Positions 45,540-57,199 of a stretch of DNA of 64,000 bases are shown here, piece by piece. Positions within the stretch are counted from its first letter, which is position 1; each line of letters starts with the position of its first letter. Source of the DNA: Morella rubra (taxonomy: Eukaryota > Streptophyta > Magnoliopsida > Fagales > Myricaceae); the NCBI GenBank assembly GCA_003952965.2, contig CM025849.1, forward strand, positions 434,001 to 498,000, in the 5' to 3' direction. The notes beneath the pieces are model-generated. The model did no database searches. It was given only the letters and a program-made list of their open reading frames with translations, and was not told the DNA's origin. Made by a program: the position numbers and the translations under genes.

Positions 45540-45860
45540 CTAGTTAAGGCTTTTAAATTGGGTCACTTTGGAAAAGTGAGCGTGTAATGGTCAAAATTAG
45601 AGGCTGGGAATGCGTCTTCCCCGGGTTTTTTCTTCAGAGAATAGATATTCTATTCCTTTTCTGCGGTTTCTAGGATGGCTCTACAATGGCGCATTATAAA
45701 GACGCGCCTCTTTGCCAATTGTTCTAGAGATCAGACAAGTGTAGCCATAACTTCATTTCACCAACACTGCTGCCTCCGGTCCTCTGTCACTTTCACTCAG
45801 ACACTCTCAATTCTCTAAGTCCACGAATTATCGCGCCTTAAGCGATCTTGTATCTCTACG
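45540..45860 (+). promoter_or_regulatory. Promoter of TNL locus 2
   Basis: Near-copy of the locus 1 promoter. The TATAAA box is at 45695-45700, inside GGCGCATTATAAAGACGCGC, and the W-box core appears as GGTCAA near 45590. The ATG follows at 45861. Confidence 0.55.
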
Positions 45861-46172
45861 ATGGAATCAATATTGCGCCCTAGATGGAAACACCATGTTT
45901 TCATCGTTACTGTTGGCAAAGATACAGGCAATACTTTTACTGATCATCTATATGTTGCTTTCAAACGAAAAGGCTTCTCACCTATAAGGACGAGAATGAG
46001 CTGATCCTGCATGGAAACTCTATTTCCGAAGAGCTTTTAAAAGCAATACAAGAATCCATGTTTGCAGTGGTTGTTATCTGGAAAGACCAGGCGGGCTGGC
46101 CTTGTAGGCTTGTAGCAACATTCTGATCGTGCCCACTTCTCCTTCAATAATCCAGTTAGGGGTGCTAGTGTC

Positions 46173-47550
46173 ACTACAATAAATTTGACTTTTTAGACAG
46201 TTTTTTTGGGATGCCAAAAAATTCATCCCAAAAAGTATTATTGGATCCCAGAAAAATATAAAAGTTTCTCCTTTCGGGACTGAAATTCAAACAGTCCCAA
46301 AAAAAAAAAAAAAATTGCACAGTTTTGAACCTTTTTGGAATAGAATTGTCCGTCCCCAAAAAATGGGTTAATTATTTGGGACGGAATAATCTTTCCCTCC
46401 AAAAAAAAATCTCGCTTAAGGGATAGATCCATCTATCTCAAAAGCCTAGTTCGAACAATAAACTCTACATTTCAACTAAAGAGCATTTATTTTTCAAAAC
46501 TTTGAACAAACATTACCTGTTCTAAAGCAAAATTGAATTGCCATTCGAAATTAAAAGGTAGTTCGAACACAAATGAAAATATCAGAATTCAAAAACTCGC
46601 GTTCCTTCTTAAAATTCTCATTCGAATAGAAAATAATCTTTTTGGGACGATGATTCGTGTCCCGAAACCCATCAGCCATTCGAACAATTTTGAACACCAC
46701 TTTTCCACCTACCCTTATAAATGTAAGTCCAATCACCATTAATTTATATTTTTTTATTACCGTTCGAAAGCTTAGTGTTATACGTTCCAACGATTATTTG
46801 ATGGTTTAGATATAAAAAGTTGGTTACCGAACGGTTTTGGATGATTTTTTCTTAATTGTTTGAAGCGTTGGAACGATCATTCCGAATATTAGAACACTCG
46901 AGCCTCATTTCCTCACATTTCCATGTACCTCTCTCTCTCAAACTCCTCTCAATCTCTATTGCCATTTTCAGTCCATGGATTGCATCATTTCTAGTCCTAC
47001 ACACTCCAAGTACATTTTGTAGGGCATTTTAACCAATTAAAACGTGTTTTTCTAAGTTTTTTTTATTTGATTTTGTATATTGAATTTGGCTTTGAATATG
47101 TTAATAAACTTGTAAAATATATGCATGTTGATGAATGTGGGTGTTTGTAGTTAGTTTAGGATTGTTTTTTATTATTTTGACGTAGAAAAGTATAGATTTA
47201 AGGAGTTTCAACATGGCCGAATCGATTTTGAGCTACAGGGTTCGAACAATATTCTTTATCGTTTGAACAAAATTGCTAAACTATTTCAAACGTTTTTCCA
47301 TTCTATAAAGACATATTCCTTTTGATGCTTAGTTTTGTATCTGTTCGAATGTATTATATTTCATTCGATGGTTAGAAATTACTGTCCGTTCTATATCCGT
47401 TCGATGCGTAATTTCTTTACCGTTCAAAATTAATATTTCATTCGATGGTTCCGATTTCCGTTCTACATCCGTTCGAACGTATATTCGTTCTATGTTCTTC
47501 AGCCGTTCTAATGTTTTTTTTTTCCGTTTTCAAATTAACTTAAAATGACA
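46173..47550 (+). mobile_element. CACTA-like element fragment inside TNL locus 2
   Basis: It begins CACTACAATAAATTTGAC, the typical CACTA terminus. Unusually frequent GTTCGAA/CATTCGAA-type motifs follow (46450-47520), resembling subterminal repeats, and it is rich in TTTTTGGGAC phrases. No matching TAGTG end was found before the TIR sequence resumes, so the right side is probably lost. Confidence 0.5.
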
Positions 47551-48936
47551 AAATGTTGAGAGCATCTTCCTCTTCTTCCACACAGCAAAACCACTTACGA
47601 CAGTCGAGAGAAAAGCGATTATTTTTATGCGCACAGTACTAGCAGAGAAGCCAGTTAGCACATACAATTTCTCGGAGTTTCAGTTCAAGGGTCACACGAT
47701 TGATTGATTTTGATGAGAGACGACGTAATCTAAGAAAAGGTGACAATATTTGCTTTGAAAAGAAACTTTTAACTTCAAAAACCTTAAACGCAATATTTGC
47801 TTTAAAAATAAAAATTTCAACTTCAAAAACTGTCTTTCAAAAGAAACATGAGCTTTTGTATTACCAAAACTCCAAGGCAATATATATGGGTAGAATGAAA
47901 TTTCAAAATTCAAAATTCTTGGGAGAATTTTTCAAAATTCCTTAATCATAGGAATTTTTTTAATATTAACTAAATTCCTTAAAATTTGTGTAGATATGAA
48001 CACTGACATCGATCCCTCTACACACTTTTTTTGGAAAGCACGAACACTGACATATAATGAGAAGGAATTGCTGAGGCAACAGATTGTATTAGCACTGTCC
48101 TCCCAGCTTGAGATAAAGACCTCGCCCAGAAGCAATACAACAACTCTAGTGTGTGCGGTGGTTATTAGTTCACACCACAATACTGCGATTCAAACTTTTG
48201 TCTCAATGAGCTGACTAAGATCATGGAATGCACGAAAAAAACAGGGTTGATTGTATTGCCTGTTTTCTACCATATGGATCCGTCTGATGTACGTACACAG
48301 ACCGGTGCTGTTGGGGATGCTCTAGCTAAGCATGAAGATAAATCCCAAGTTGACATGGAGACGATACAAAAGTGGAGAGCTACTTTGACAGATGTTGGGA
48401 ATATCGCTGAAGAATGGACTGTAGGTTATGGGAGGTAACATTTATTTTTTTTCTTTTTGCTGAAAACATATAGAGAGAGAAGTTCGGAAACTATAAGAAT
48501 TTTGTCATAATTATTATCCTTGACATAACTTGATTCAATTAAACGACCAACCTTCCCATGTTAACATCACGGAGAATCAAATTAAACAATTTGTTTTGAC
48601 TTTGTTGAAGAATCTGGATAAGGAGTTTACAATTTTTTGTCTTAACAAATAGAAGAGGGATAAACACAAGGTAAACCTTATAATATTTAATGTTATCCAT
48701 ATAAAGTTTCAAGCAATATAAACATTATACAATTCAATAAAAAAAAATTGTAGAAGATCCTAATCTTAAAAATCTTTATAAAAATGAAAGTTATAATTTT
48801 TATTAAAAAATATAATTAAAGAAGCTTATGATTATTTTGCAACTAAAGGATATCTCTTTTCCTTTCCTTTCTTTCTTTATTCTTTTTGCATTTTTTTTCT
48901 AGCTTCACTTAGAGCAATAATTAATTAGCCTGCAAT

Positions 48937-49642
48937 TGTTTAGACTCTATTAACACCTAGAGGGGTGAATATGTGTTTCCCTTCTATTAAAAATTAATAA
49001 CAATTGCAGGACTTGTTCAAAAATTGTTGAGTCTAGATCTGAATAATCAATTAACAAAATAAGTAGCGGAATAATAAAAAAAATATCAATCACACAAAAG
49101 ACAAGTATTTGATTTTGTTAACGAAGTAAGAAACCTTTGAACTTACTTTTCAAAGAAAAAACAACTCCAGCTAGCAGCTACTAGAAATTCACTAAGAAGT
49201 AAAACCCTACAACGGTGATTTAGATACGGGCAACATCTAATTGTTTGACTTTGACTATCCTGATGTAATAATCTAAGTTCTTCTTATGAACTCTTCAAGA
49301 ACGTCATTGTTCTTCAACACCAGAAACTCCAACAGCAAAACTCCCACAGGAAGAGGTTGGTTTCAATGGTGAATGTAGATAACTGGAGAAATTGGTCGAT
49401 CTCTCAATATATGTATTTATAGAGTTGGTTGAGTTATATTTCAAAAAGAATTTTAAAAAGAAGGAAATATTTCAAAATCCAAATTTTAAAATAGTTTTGA
49501 AATTTTCTCAGAGACTTCGCATATCACCATCTCCTTGTTTTTAGCCTTTCATCTTGATGAAGGACTTCCTTATCCTTTCAAATTTTGAAAACTCCTTAAT
49601 CTCTTGAATTTAATTAAACCAACTCAACATTAAAGCACTAAC
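48937..49642 (-). mobile_element. LTR-type fossil in the TNL locus 2 intron
   Basis: The block has TG at the left and CA at the right. On the minus strand it contains ATTCACCCCTCTAGGTGTTA, a phrase common at the end of plant Copia LTRs. No target duplication was recognised, and age and exact limits are uncertain. It is a solo, broken fossil in the intron between the TIR and NB-ARC exons. Confidence 0.4.
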
Positions 49643-50690
49643 AATAACTATAAGTTCGCAGCAGGGCCCATAAAAAATATTGTATTTAAATATAAAATAT
49701 TAAAAAAAGTAGTTAAAAATACTTCTTATTTTTTTGAGATTCAAAATTACTTATCAAAATTTTGTATCAAAAATTGTTAATATATCAATTTGAATTGATA
49801 ATATGACTAATCTATCTAATCTTAGTTTTTTGCGTCATAGTAGATCTTTGGTAAGATGTCATTGATTAGGTAGTAGGTTTAAACAGCTAGTGGCGCTAAT
49901 TACTTTAATTAAAGAAAAATTATAGAGCTTATCATTTGGATCAAAATGTTATAAATGACTATCAAAAAGTAATTAAGGAGTTAATATTGGCTCCGCCAAT
50001 TAGTTATTTTATAGGTCCTTGTTTTCTGAAATAAAAATCTAATTAAAACTTCATATAAATCAATAACTAGGTACTTTATTAATATTAGACATTTTTAAAA
50101 AGAATAAAACTTATTAGGAAAAAGATAAAATTCGGGGGCCTTAGGTAGCTACCTAGGTTGCCTGTAGTCTAAGCCGACCCTAATTGGCAGTTAGACTTTG
50201 GAGAAATTTATAGTTTCTATGCTACAACTAGTACAATTTGCAATTTACATCTCAAATTACTAAGCTTTAACATGTTGCATCTTAACTACAATTAGCTTGC
50301 ACTTTGAACTATCTTACATTAATACCGCTAATGTTATATTTTGACCATTAAGAGTATGCCACATGGCCTATTTTTTTTTTATATTGATTTTAATGGTGAG
50401 CTCTTGACATTGAATACAAAGTGTAAAAAAACTTGATAATTAGAAATGCAAATTAGTGATTGAATTTAATAGTTTAGAGTGTAAATTGTAAATTATACGA
50501 TAGTCCATATGTCCAAAGTATAATTCACCTATCTTATACCGAGTCAAATAAATTAAACATTAATTGTGTTGCTAAATCGAAAAAAAAAAATAGTTCTCCT
50601 TTCTTCGTCAAAAGAAAATAAACATTTTACTAATTGAATGTTTTAGCTCTTGGTAGCTATCACTGTCTCATCCAAATGAATTGTCCCATA
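49643..50690 (+). other. Remainder of the TIR to NB-ARC intron of locus 2
   Basis: Very AT-rich. A repeat-like phrase GGGGGCCTTAGGTAGCTACC at about 50133 hints at an old transposon edge. No coding sequence recognised. Confidence 0.35.
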
Positions 50691-51913
50691 TTGTTTTTAC
50701 AGGAATGAATCAGCTGTGATCGAAGAGATAACTACACATATATACAAGCAATTGGGCAGTAGAGCCTCACCTGTTGACCAACCACCTTTGACCAACTTGT
50801 TGGAATAGTCTCCTCGCGTGTAACAAAAGTGATGGACATGTTCGGTGGGGAATCGAATGATGTTCACCGTATAGGGATTTGTGGGATAGGCGGTTCCGGT
50901 AAGACATATCTGGCAAAAGCTGTATATGACATAGTTTCTAAACAATTTGACGCAAGTAGCTTTATCATTTTGGTAAGAGAAGAAACTGAAAAGCACCGTC
51001 TAGACTCTTTACAAAACAAACTTAGGTCTGATATCCTCAAGGCACAAGAGATAATTAACATGCCCGATCTTGAGGGGGGAGTCAATGTGCTAGAAAATAA
51101 AATGCCAGATAAAAAGATTTTTATTGTTCTCGATGATGTGGATTCAGAAACACAATTAGAAGCATTAGTTGGAAGTTATATATATATTTGGTCCAAGGAG
51201 TAAGATTATTTTAACAAGCAGAGATGGTGATTTATTGAGAAGATCTGCGGATGATGTCTATGAGATTGAGAAATTAAATAATGATGAAGCTTTGAAGCTT
51301 TTTAGTCTGTTAGCCTTCAAGCAACCTCATCCGGATGAAAATTATGTAGCTTTGTCTAAGGAATTTATAAGTTATGCTCGTGGCCATCTTTTAACTCTTA
51401 AAGTTTTGGGTTTTTCTTTGTCTGGCAGAAGAATAGATATATGAAAAAATTGACTTGGATCAACTAAGAATAGATCTCAATAAAGAAATATTGAGGAATG
51501 GGAAGTATCGGTATGACTACTATGGCGAAAACCAAAACCACGTAAGTCTATAAGTTCTTCTTATGACCTATGTTCGTTATTTATTATTTAAAAGTATATC
51601 CATCAGTACATAAATTAATATTAATAACTCAAGTAGATATGCTTAATTTTCATGTCATTAGTTGATGTCGAAATATTCGGGTCTCCAAAAAAAAAAAAAA
51701 TCTTATTTATATTACATTGGGTCATCTTCTTTGATTGAGTACCACGTACAAAGCTTTGATGAAAATAAACAGTTATTTTATTCTTGAAGATTAAATTAAG
51801 CTTTGCTTTGCAACAGAATCTATAATCCCAATAATAAATACTATTTTTTGTGCCTAAAGTGACTGTATATTCATAATAATAAGAGGATAAATTGTATGAT
51901 GTTGGGCTTGCAG

Positions 51914-52291
51914 CTAGAAGCTATAGATCTCTGGGTTGGGAGCTTGGCGTTTCTCCTAGAGTTCGCACTAGTTTGGGTTGCCAACAGCAAAGCCTTTGAA
52001 AGGGTGGTGCTGGTGGTTTCTTGGATCAACTGTCTGACAACATGGGCTGTATTTCTTTGGGGAGCAAGAAGCAGAGGAGCTCGGTTTGCTTTACCCCGTT
52101 TCCTTCTACCCAATCAACAACCATATGGGTGTCCCGTGGACTACTTCGACAAGTATGCAGCGATAGCACTGATCATATTTTCAACTGTTCATATGATTGT
52201 CAAGTTCACGGCACAAAAATTTAGTACTTCGGGACTCGTTCTATCTGGTGTGATTCTCGGCGCAAAATTGGGCATTAAGCACCAGAACTGA
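51914..52291 (+). CDS. Membrane-module exon of TNL locus 2 (125 codons)
   Basis: After a GGCTTGCAG acceptor the exon reads LEAIDLWVGSLAFLLEFALV, VVLVVSWINCLTTWAVFLWG, ALPRFLLPNQQPYG, AIALIIFSTVHMIVKF and SGLVLSGVILGAKLG, then TGA. It matches the locus 1 exon along its whole length except the basic tail, with the same four hydrophobic segments. It is open although the upstream NB-ARC exon is broken, so either it decayed later or it is used on its own. Confidence 0.75.
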   Translation, partial: LEAIDLWVGSLAFLLEFALVWVANSKAFERVVLVVSWINCLTTWAVFLWGARSRGARFALPRFLLPNQQPYGCPVDYFDKYAAIALIIFSTVHMIVKFTAQKFSTSGLVLSGVILGAKLGIKHQN

Positions 52292-53829
52292 CATTCCTAT
52301 AAAGCAGTACATGGATGGACAAACATTGATGTATCGCTTAGGGACCATTAAAAAGCACTTTATTTCGTACATATGATTGTTGTGTGGATGAGTTCGACAA
52401 AAGTCTTCACAACAACGGACAGCCAGGGCTTCAAACTAGAAGCTGAATTAGAAGAAACTGTGCAACAAAAGGGTCTTCTCTAGTTTTCCTTCAGGGAGAG
52501 AGAAAGATAACAGAGAGAAAATAGCTGTTGCCTCATAAAAGCAGATGAAATCTGCGTCGTTTCGCAAATTAGAAGGCCTTCACAAATGCACAAGCCCACA
52601 TGCAAACTAAGTTCGCCCCGTTGAATCACGTTACCCATCCTTCTTCCTACAAGAGCCGTTAACGAAGTTCTATTCTATGGCACATAATCTAATTCATTGG
52701 CCTCCCACTCACTTTTACCTTGTTAGCGAAAATGGTCACTAATTCTTTTGTCTCAGGCCTTACTAAGCTTTCTCATCACTCCCAAGCAGCTAAAGACCAA
52801 AGCCAAGTGTTGCAGTGACCCAAACCCAATTTGTAAACATGAAGATCTATCCAAAGAATCAAAATATTTCTATATGGCATGTCAAAGCCAAAGAGAAAAT
52901 GTCAAGTATCTACTCCAAAAGCTATCTCAAACAGTAAAAATGAACAAGATCCACACAAGATGGGACGTTGAGTGAGGGGAAGAGCTCCTAAAAGGGTAAC
53001 ATAACATAAATGCACATGGGAGGAAGACAACCGTCACATGAAAGAAACATGGGTCTTTCATTGCTTTGCTTCCTCAATTCAAAGCATTCTCTGTTTGGAC
53101 TTGGTGTATCATATATATTCTACTGTAATGTACGTGTCGCTTTCTTATCCACTTGGTCAAATTATTTAGCAAACAGTCCCCAAGAACGTGACAAGTGAAG
53201 AAAATGCCATTACTGGATTGTGAGCACTCACTTTGGGAGCCTCCCCACTTTTCTCAACCCCCCAAAAAAGGCCAAATTTTCATTGACTACTAGAAAAAAT
53301 AGGAGTGCAGAAAGCATCCCAGGGTCATTGCACAAAACCGGATGGCCCACGACCGGAAAAAGTGCCAAACTTATAACCTACGGCTTGTTGATCTTGTCAT
53401 GACAGCCATGTCTATTTCGTGATTAGTGCATAATCACCAAGCTCGTAATCATGCCAGAACCGGTGGAGAGTTTCTTGTCCATCAAGCAGGGCACAAATGG
53501 GCTTCCCACAAGTTAACTTAAATAGTCGTACTTTTATCCTATAAATTAGATTTCGAATAGCTTTTTGACAAGTACTCTACCCATTTTAGACAAAATCGAA
53601 TCGTGCTAGCACAAATAAATCTCAAACTCTCTCTTTCTTTTTACTCAAAAAAAAAAAAAACTCATATCATTAATGAAAAAAACTAAAGTAGTAAAGAGTT
53701 CGAATCATAACATAAAATATGAAAAGGAATGCTACTAATATCTATGTAGTCGGACAACTGAGAACGAGCAGCCCATTACTCTACCTGAAGAGCTTGCTGA
53801 TTAAACCTTCTCGGCACTCAATGAATCGC

Positions 53830-54110
53830 CCACGTAAATTGATCTTTAAAAGCCATCCGAAGAGATAGAACCACATCTTCAATCTTTCAACATGGAGCTA
53901 GAGAGAAGAGGATGAAAACTGTCATGACAAAGGAGCTTGGAATCAGATTCAAAATTCAAGTGAGACCAATTTTTAGCTTGAGCAACTTCCACGACTCTAA
54001 CAGTTGCCATAGATTCACCTAGTAATAGGTCCACAACACAAATTCCCTCCATGTACAGATATATAACATGTAACCTTTTATTTCGTTTTTCTAGTGGGCT
54101 ATATTTCATT
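53830..54110 (-). pseudogene. RNase H (RVT_3-type) remnant in block U3
   Basis: Duplicate of the remnant at 29165-29623. It keeps a longer open stretch reading ESMATVRVVEVAQAKNWSHL then NFESDSKLLCHDS. No other retroelement domain is seen. Confidence 0.45.
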
Positions 54111-56243
54111 ATTGTAAGGAACTGTAAGGGATGTCAGGATTCAATCTTATCCTTCCTGATCTGTTATCACAGTACTGCACATCTTAAAAATTGGATTTTA
54201 GACGGCAATAAAAAAACACAAAACTCGCTCAAAAAATTTTCAGGTTTCACATGGTTGACTGTCATCTAAATTTGACAAGATCTTTCTTCAGCATCCGACT
54301 CTTAAATGTATATTAAAATTTCTGCTATCATGTGACGTGGGGAGAGGGAGCTTGAGCAGATTGGTGCCACCCTTTTAGGATACCAAAGCTATATATCATG
54401 TTTCTGAACAATTTTTTTACTTTCTTCGATCGGCTGTACTCGATTCAAAATAGACATTATGATATCTTAATAGAAAAGCGTTTCGAAACCCGAAATATTA
54501 TTACAGAATGTCGACAACCTCGATAAGTGGTGATAATGGCCACTGACCCCGTTCGCTATATACAATTATACATACTATATATAGATATATGCTTGTCCTT
54601 CTTGGGCACAAGGGTGCAAGAGCTTCCATCGTTAAATGTTCTTACTTCACCTTTTACCAAAGCCCAAAAAGTATGTCTTCATGAATTGTTAAATCCTACG
54701 ACGTCTCGATGATCTCCATTCTCCCCGTCCTTTGTTTTAACAAAAGAGGCACAGTTGGCTAACTCCTCACCTTCTGAAGAACAATCCAACTACGTCCTTA
54801 TATATGCTACTTTATACATTAAGCTCGGATCAGATAAGTTCGAATTTTAACTAGAAATTAATCCCTCGTCTTTTCTGCATCTCTTTCCTAGACCCATGCG
54901 ACTAATTAGAGGAAAGTAACCAACCCAGAATTAAAATTCCTAGCTAGTCCCTATGATCAGTTTCTTTTAACTTTTCGTCTTTTGTTTTGTTGGTAGCAAA
55001 ACGTCTATATCAAGTTTAGGGGCATAAAAGTCAGCAATTCCATGGAAGGAAAACAACCCTTCTACTGAAACCACAAGGGAGGCTGGTGCACTTAATATTT
55101 CCATGCTAATTTTTGACACCTACCTAAAATTGAGTACAAGATCAGTGTGATGATCAAACCCACAATAGCAGCTGTTGATTGCTGAATTGAAACTCAATTT
55201 TTTTTTTCTTTTTTCAACCTTTTCATTGAGAGGAAATGAAGAACTACTAGTAATTGAAGCCAACTTATAATTATAATCTCTTTGGAACCAAGCAATCTTA
55301 GAATCTTTTAATTTGAGTCCAGTGTCTAATAATTAATTAGATGGAAACCAAAGGTGCACAATATAATGGCAAAGATATATAGTCCATCTATTAGCTAGGA
55401 GCAGTACAACAACTCTTACCTAAGAAATGGGATAATTATAAAAGTTGTTAAGCTATGGTTGTCAGCAATATTTTCCATCATCCTAACCACCCAATTATGA
55501 CTCGATTAACATCCACATTATTGAAGTTGTTAAGCAATGATAATTACAGCTTGAATTGACCCTTAATGCAATATTGTTCTTCGAGTACAAATGGATTGTA
55601 TTATATATATAGGAGGTGGGACATATTGGAGGCCCCAGTGCAACTAGATCAATTCTTTTCTTTATGAGATGTCCAATAGGGACTTTTCGATTTGAATTGT
55701 TCAACTGAACTCAATCAATCAATTCAGATCGATTTGAATCGACTTGTTCAACTGAACTCGATTTGAATTTTTCTTTTTAAGGATTGATTGGTATATATGT
55801 TTGACAGATGAGCCAGCAGAAATTCCAGAAAATTAATAATATGAGACTCTTAAATCTAAGCCATATTCGACACCCCTCACCCCAAATGCTCATCATGTTA
55901 TCAAACTTTTTTTTTTCTATTCCTTCTTAATTAAATTCTATTCGACCTCATGAAGTGATGAAACATGAAAAAACTAATTAATAGAACCAAAGTATGACAT
56001 GTTAAATATACATGGTATCTTCATGAATTAATTATAGTTCATCTAGCTAGGAAATTGGTTAATTGTCTAATTTTACATTGATTAACAATTAAATAGGGAG
56101 AAGATTCAACGAAATCCAAAATAAAGCAGATTTGATTCTCTTAAGTTTCCTTGAAGCTTTTTATAAGACATGATGAGGATGACATATATATACGCATGCG
56201 AGCACGTCTAGCTAATAATTAACACCAATATCCCTACCGACTA

Positions 56244-56417
56244 GTGAAGAATATATTAGGGTAGTGGATTTGAATAAGGTTATGACTACAGCCTTCTAAC
56301 TGCCATGGATGGTATATATGCATGAATATGGTGAAGAATATATTAGGGTAGTGGATTTGAATAAGGTTATGACTACAGCCTTCTAACTGCCATGGATGGT
56401 ATATATGCATGAATATG
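56244..56417. repeat. 87-bp perfect or near-perfect tandem duplication
   Basis: GTGAAGAATATATTAGGGTA and the following 67 bases occur at 56244 and again at 56331 without visible differences, indicating a recent event. Confidence 0.9.
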
Positions 56418-57199
56418 GTTCTCTCAGGGTTTTATGTTTTTTCAAAAATTGTGTAAGCATGAAGCGCACAAAAGTTGATAGAGGAAGGCTAAAACTTGTT
56501 AAAATGTTCAAACGTGGAGAGAAGTAAAGGGAAGATGTTGAAAGGGCCTCCAATTAACAAAATATTGACGTAGGGTTTATTTTTTAAAGTATTATCTTCA
56601 ATGTTTAATTATGTGTTCTATAAAATGACATAGGAACTCAAACTCGTGCGACATGCATGAGAGTTTAGAGAAGTTTTTTTTTTTCTCGGTGCCTCCTATA
56701 TTTTATTAACTAATCCGATCACTTATGGCATAAGAATACCATAGTTACAATAATAGAAGATATAATAGGGTTTTGAGAGCACACATAAGACACTGCAGAT
56801 TAGGATTTTGTTTGGGGATTAATTACTAACATAAAAACTATTAGTTACATAGCCTATTCTTTTCCCAGCTGATAACTTCCAGTTAAGTACCCAACTGGTT
56901 GCAGCAGAGTCAATCAAAAAAGAGAGAAAACCCAACGATATTCAAGCTCTCAATTAAGGGGTGAAAATAGGAGGATTCTACCTAACGTAATCACCGGCTT
57001 AACCTCTCTGATCAGAGAATATTTGACTCAACCAATGTTGGGTTAGAAAAGTGCCTGCAAATACTATTATAATACTCCTCCTCCATTTCTACTGCATTAT
57101 ATATTTGCAGAACTTGGACGAATTGTGGGGTCCCAAAGCGGCCAAGATTGATTTGGAGAATCCGATGGCTGAGACGCGCACAAAGAGTCTTATATGACA

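Larger units (their letters stand above)
45861..52291 (+). pseudogene. TIR-NB-ARC gene, locus 2, ending in the same four-helix membrane module
   Basis: TIR part 1 (45861-46079: MESILRPRWKHHVFI, NTFTDHLYVAFKRKG) is cut by a 2-kb insertion. TIR part 2 resumes at about 48158 (MECTKKTGLIVLPVFYH, MDPSDVRTQ) and ends at a donor after GYGR (48436). Exon 2 (50703-51541) carries AVIEEITTHIYKQL, the P-loop IGICGIGGSGKT, kinase-2 FIVLDDVD, RNBS-B RSKIILTSRDGD and GHLLTLKVLG, with frame breaks near 50808, 51200 and 51445. ARC2 and all LRRs are absent: it passes directly to DQLRIDLNKEILRNGKYRYD and YYGEN, then a GTAAGT donor. The last exon (51914-52291) is the membrane module. NB-ARC is better kept here than at locus 1, while the TIR is worse. 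A pseudogene, but of the same unusual architecture. Confidence 0.8.
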
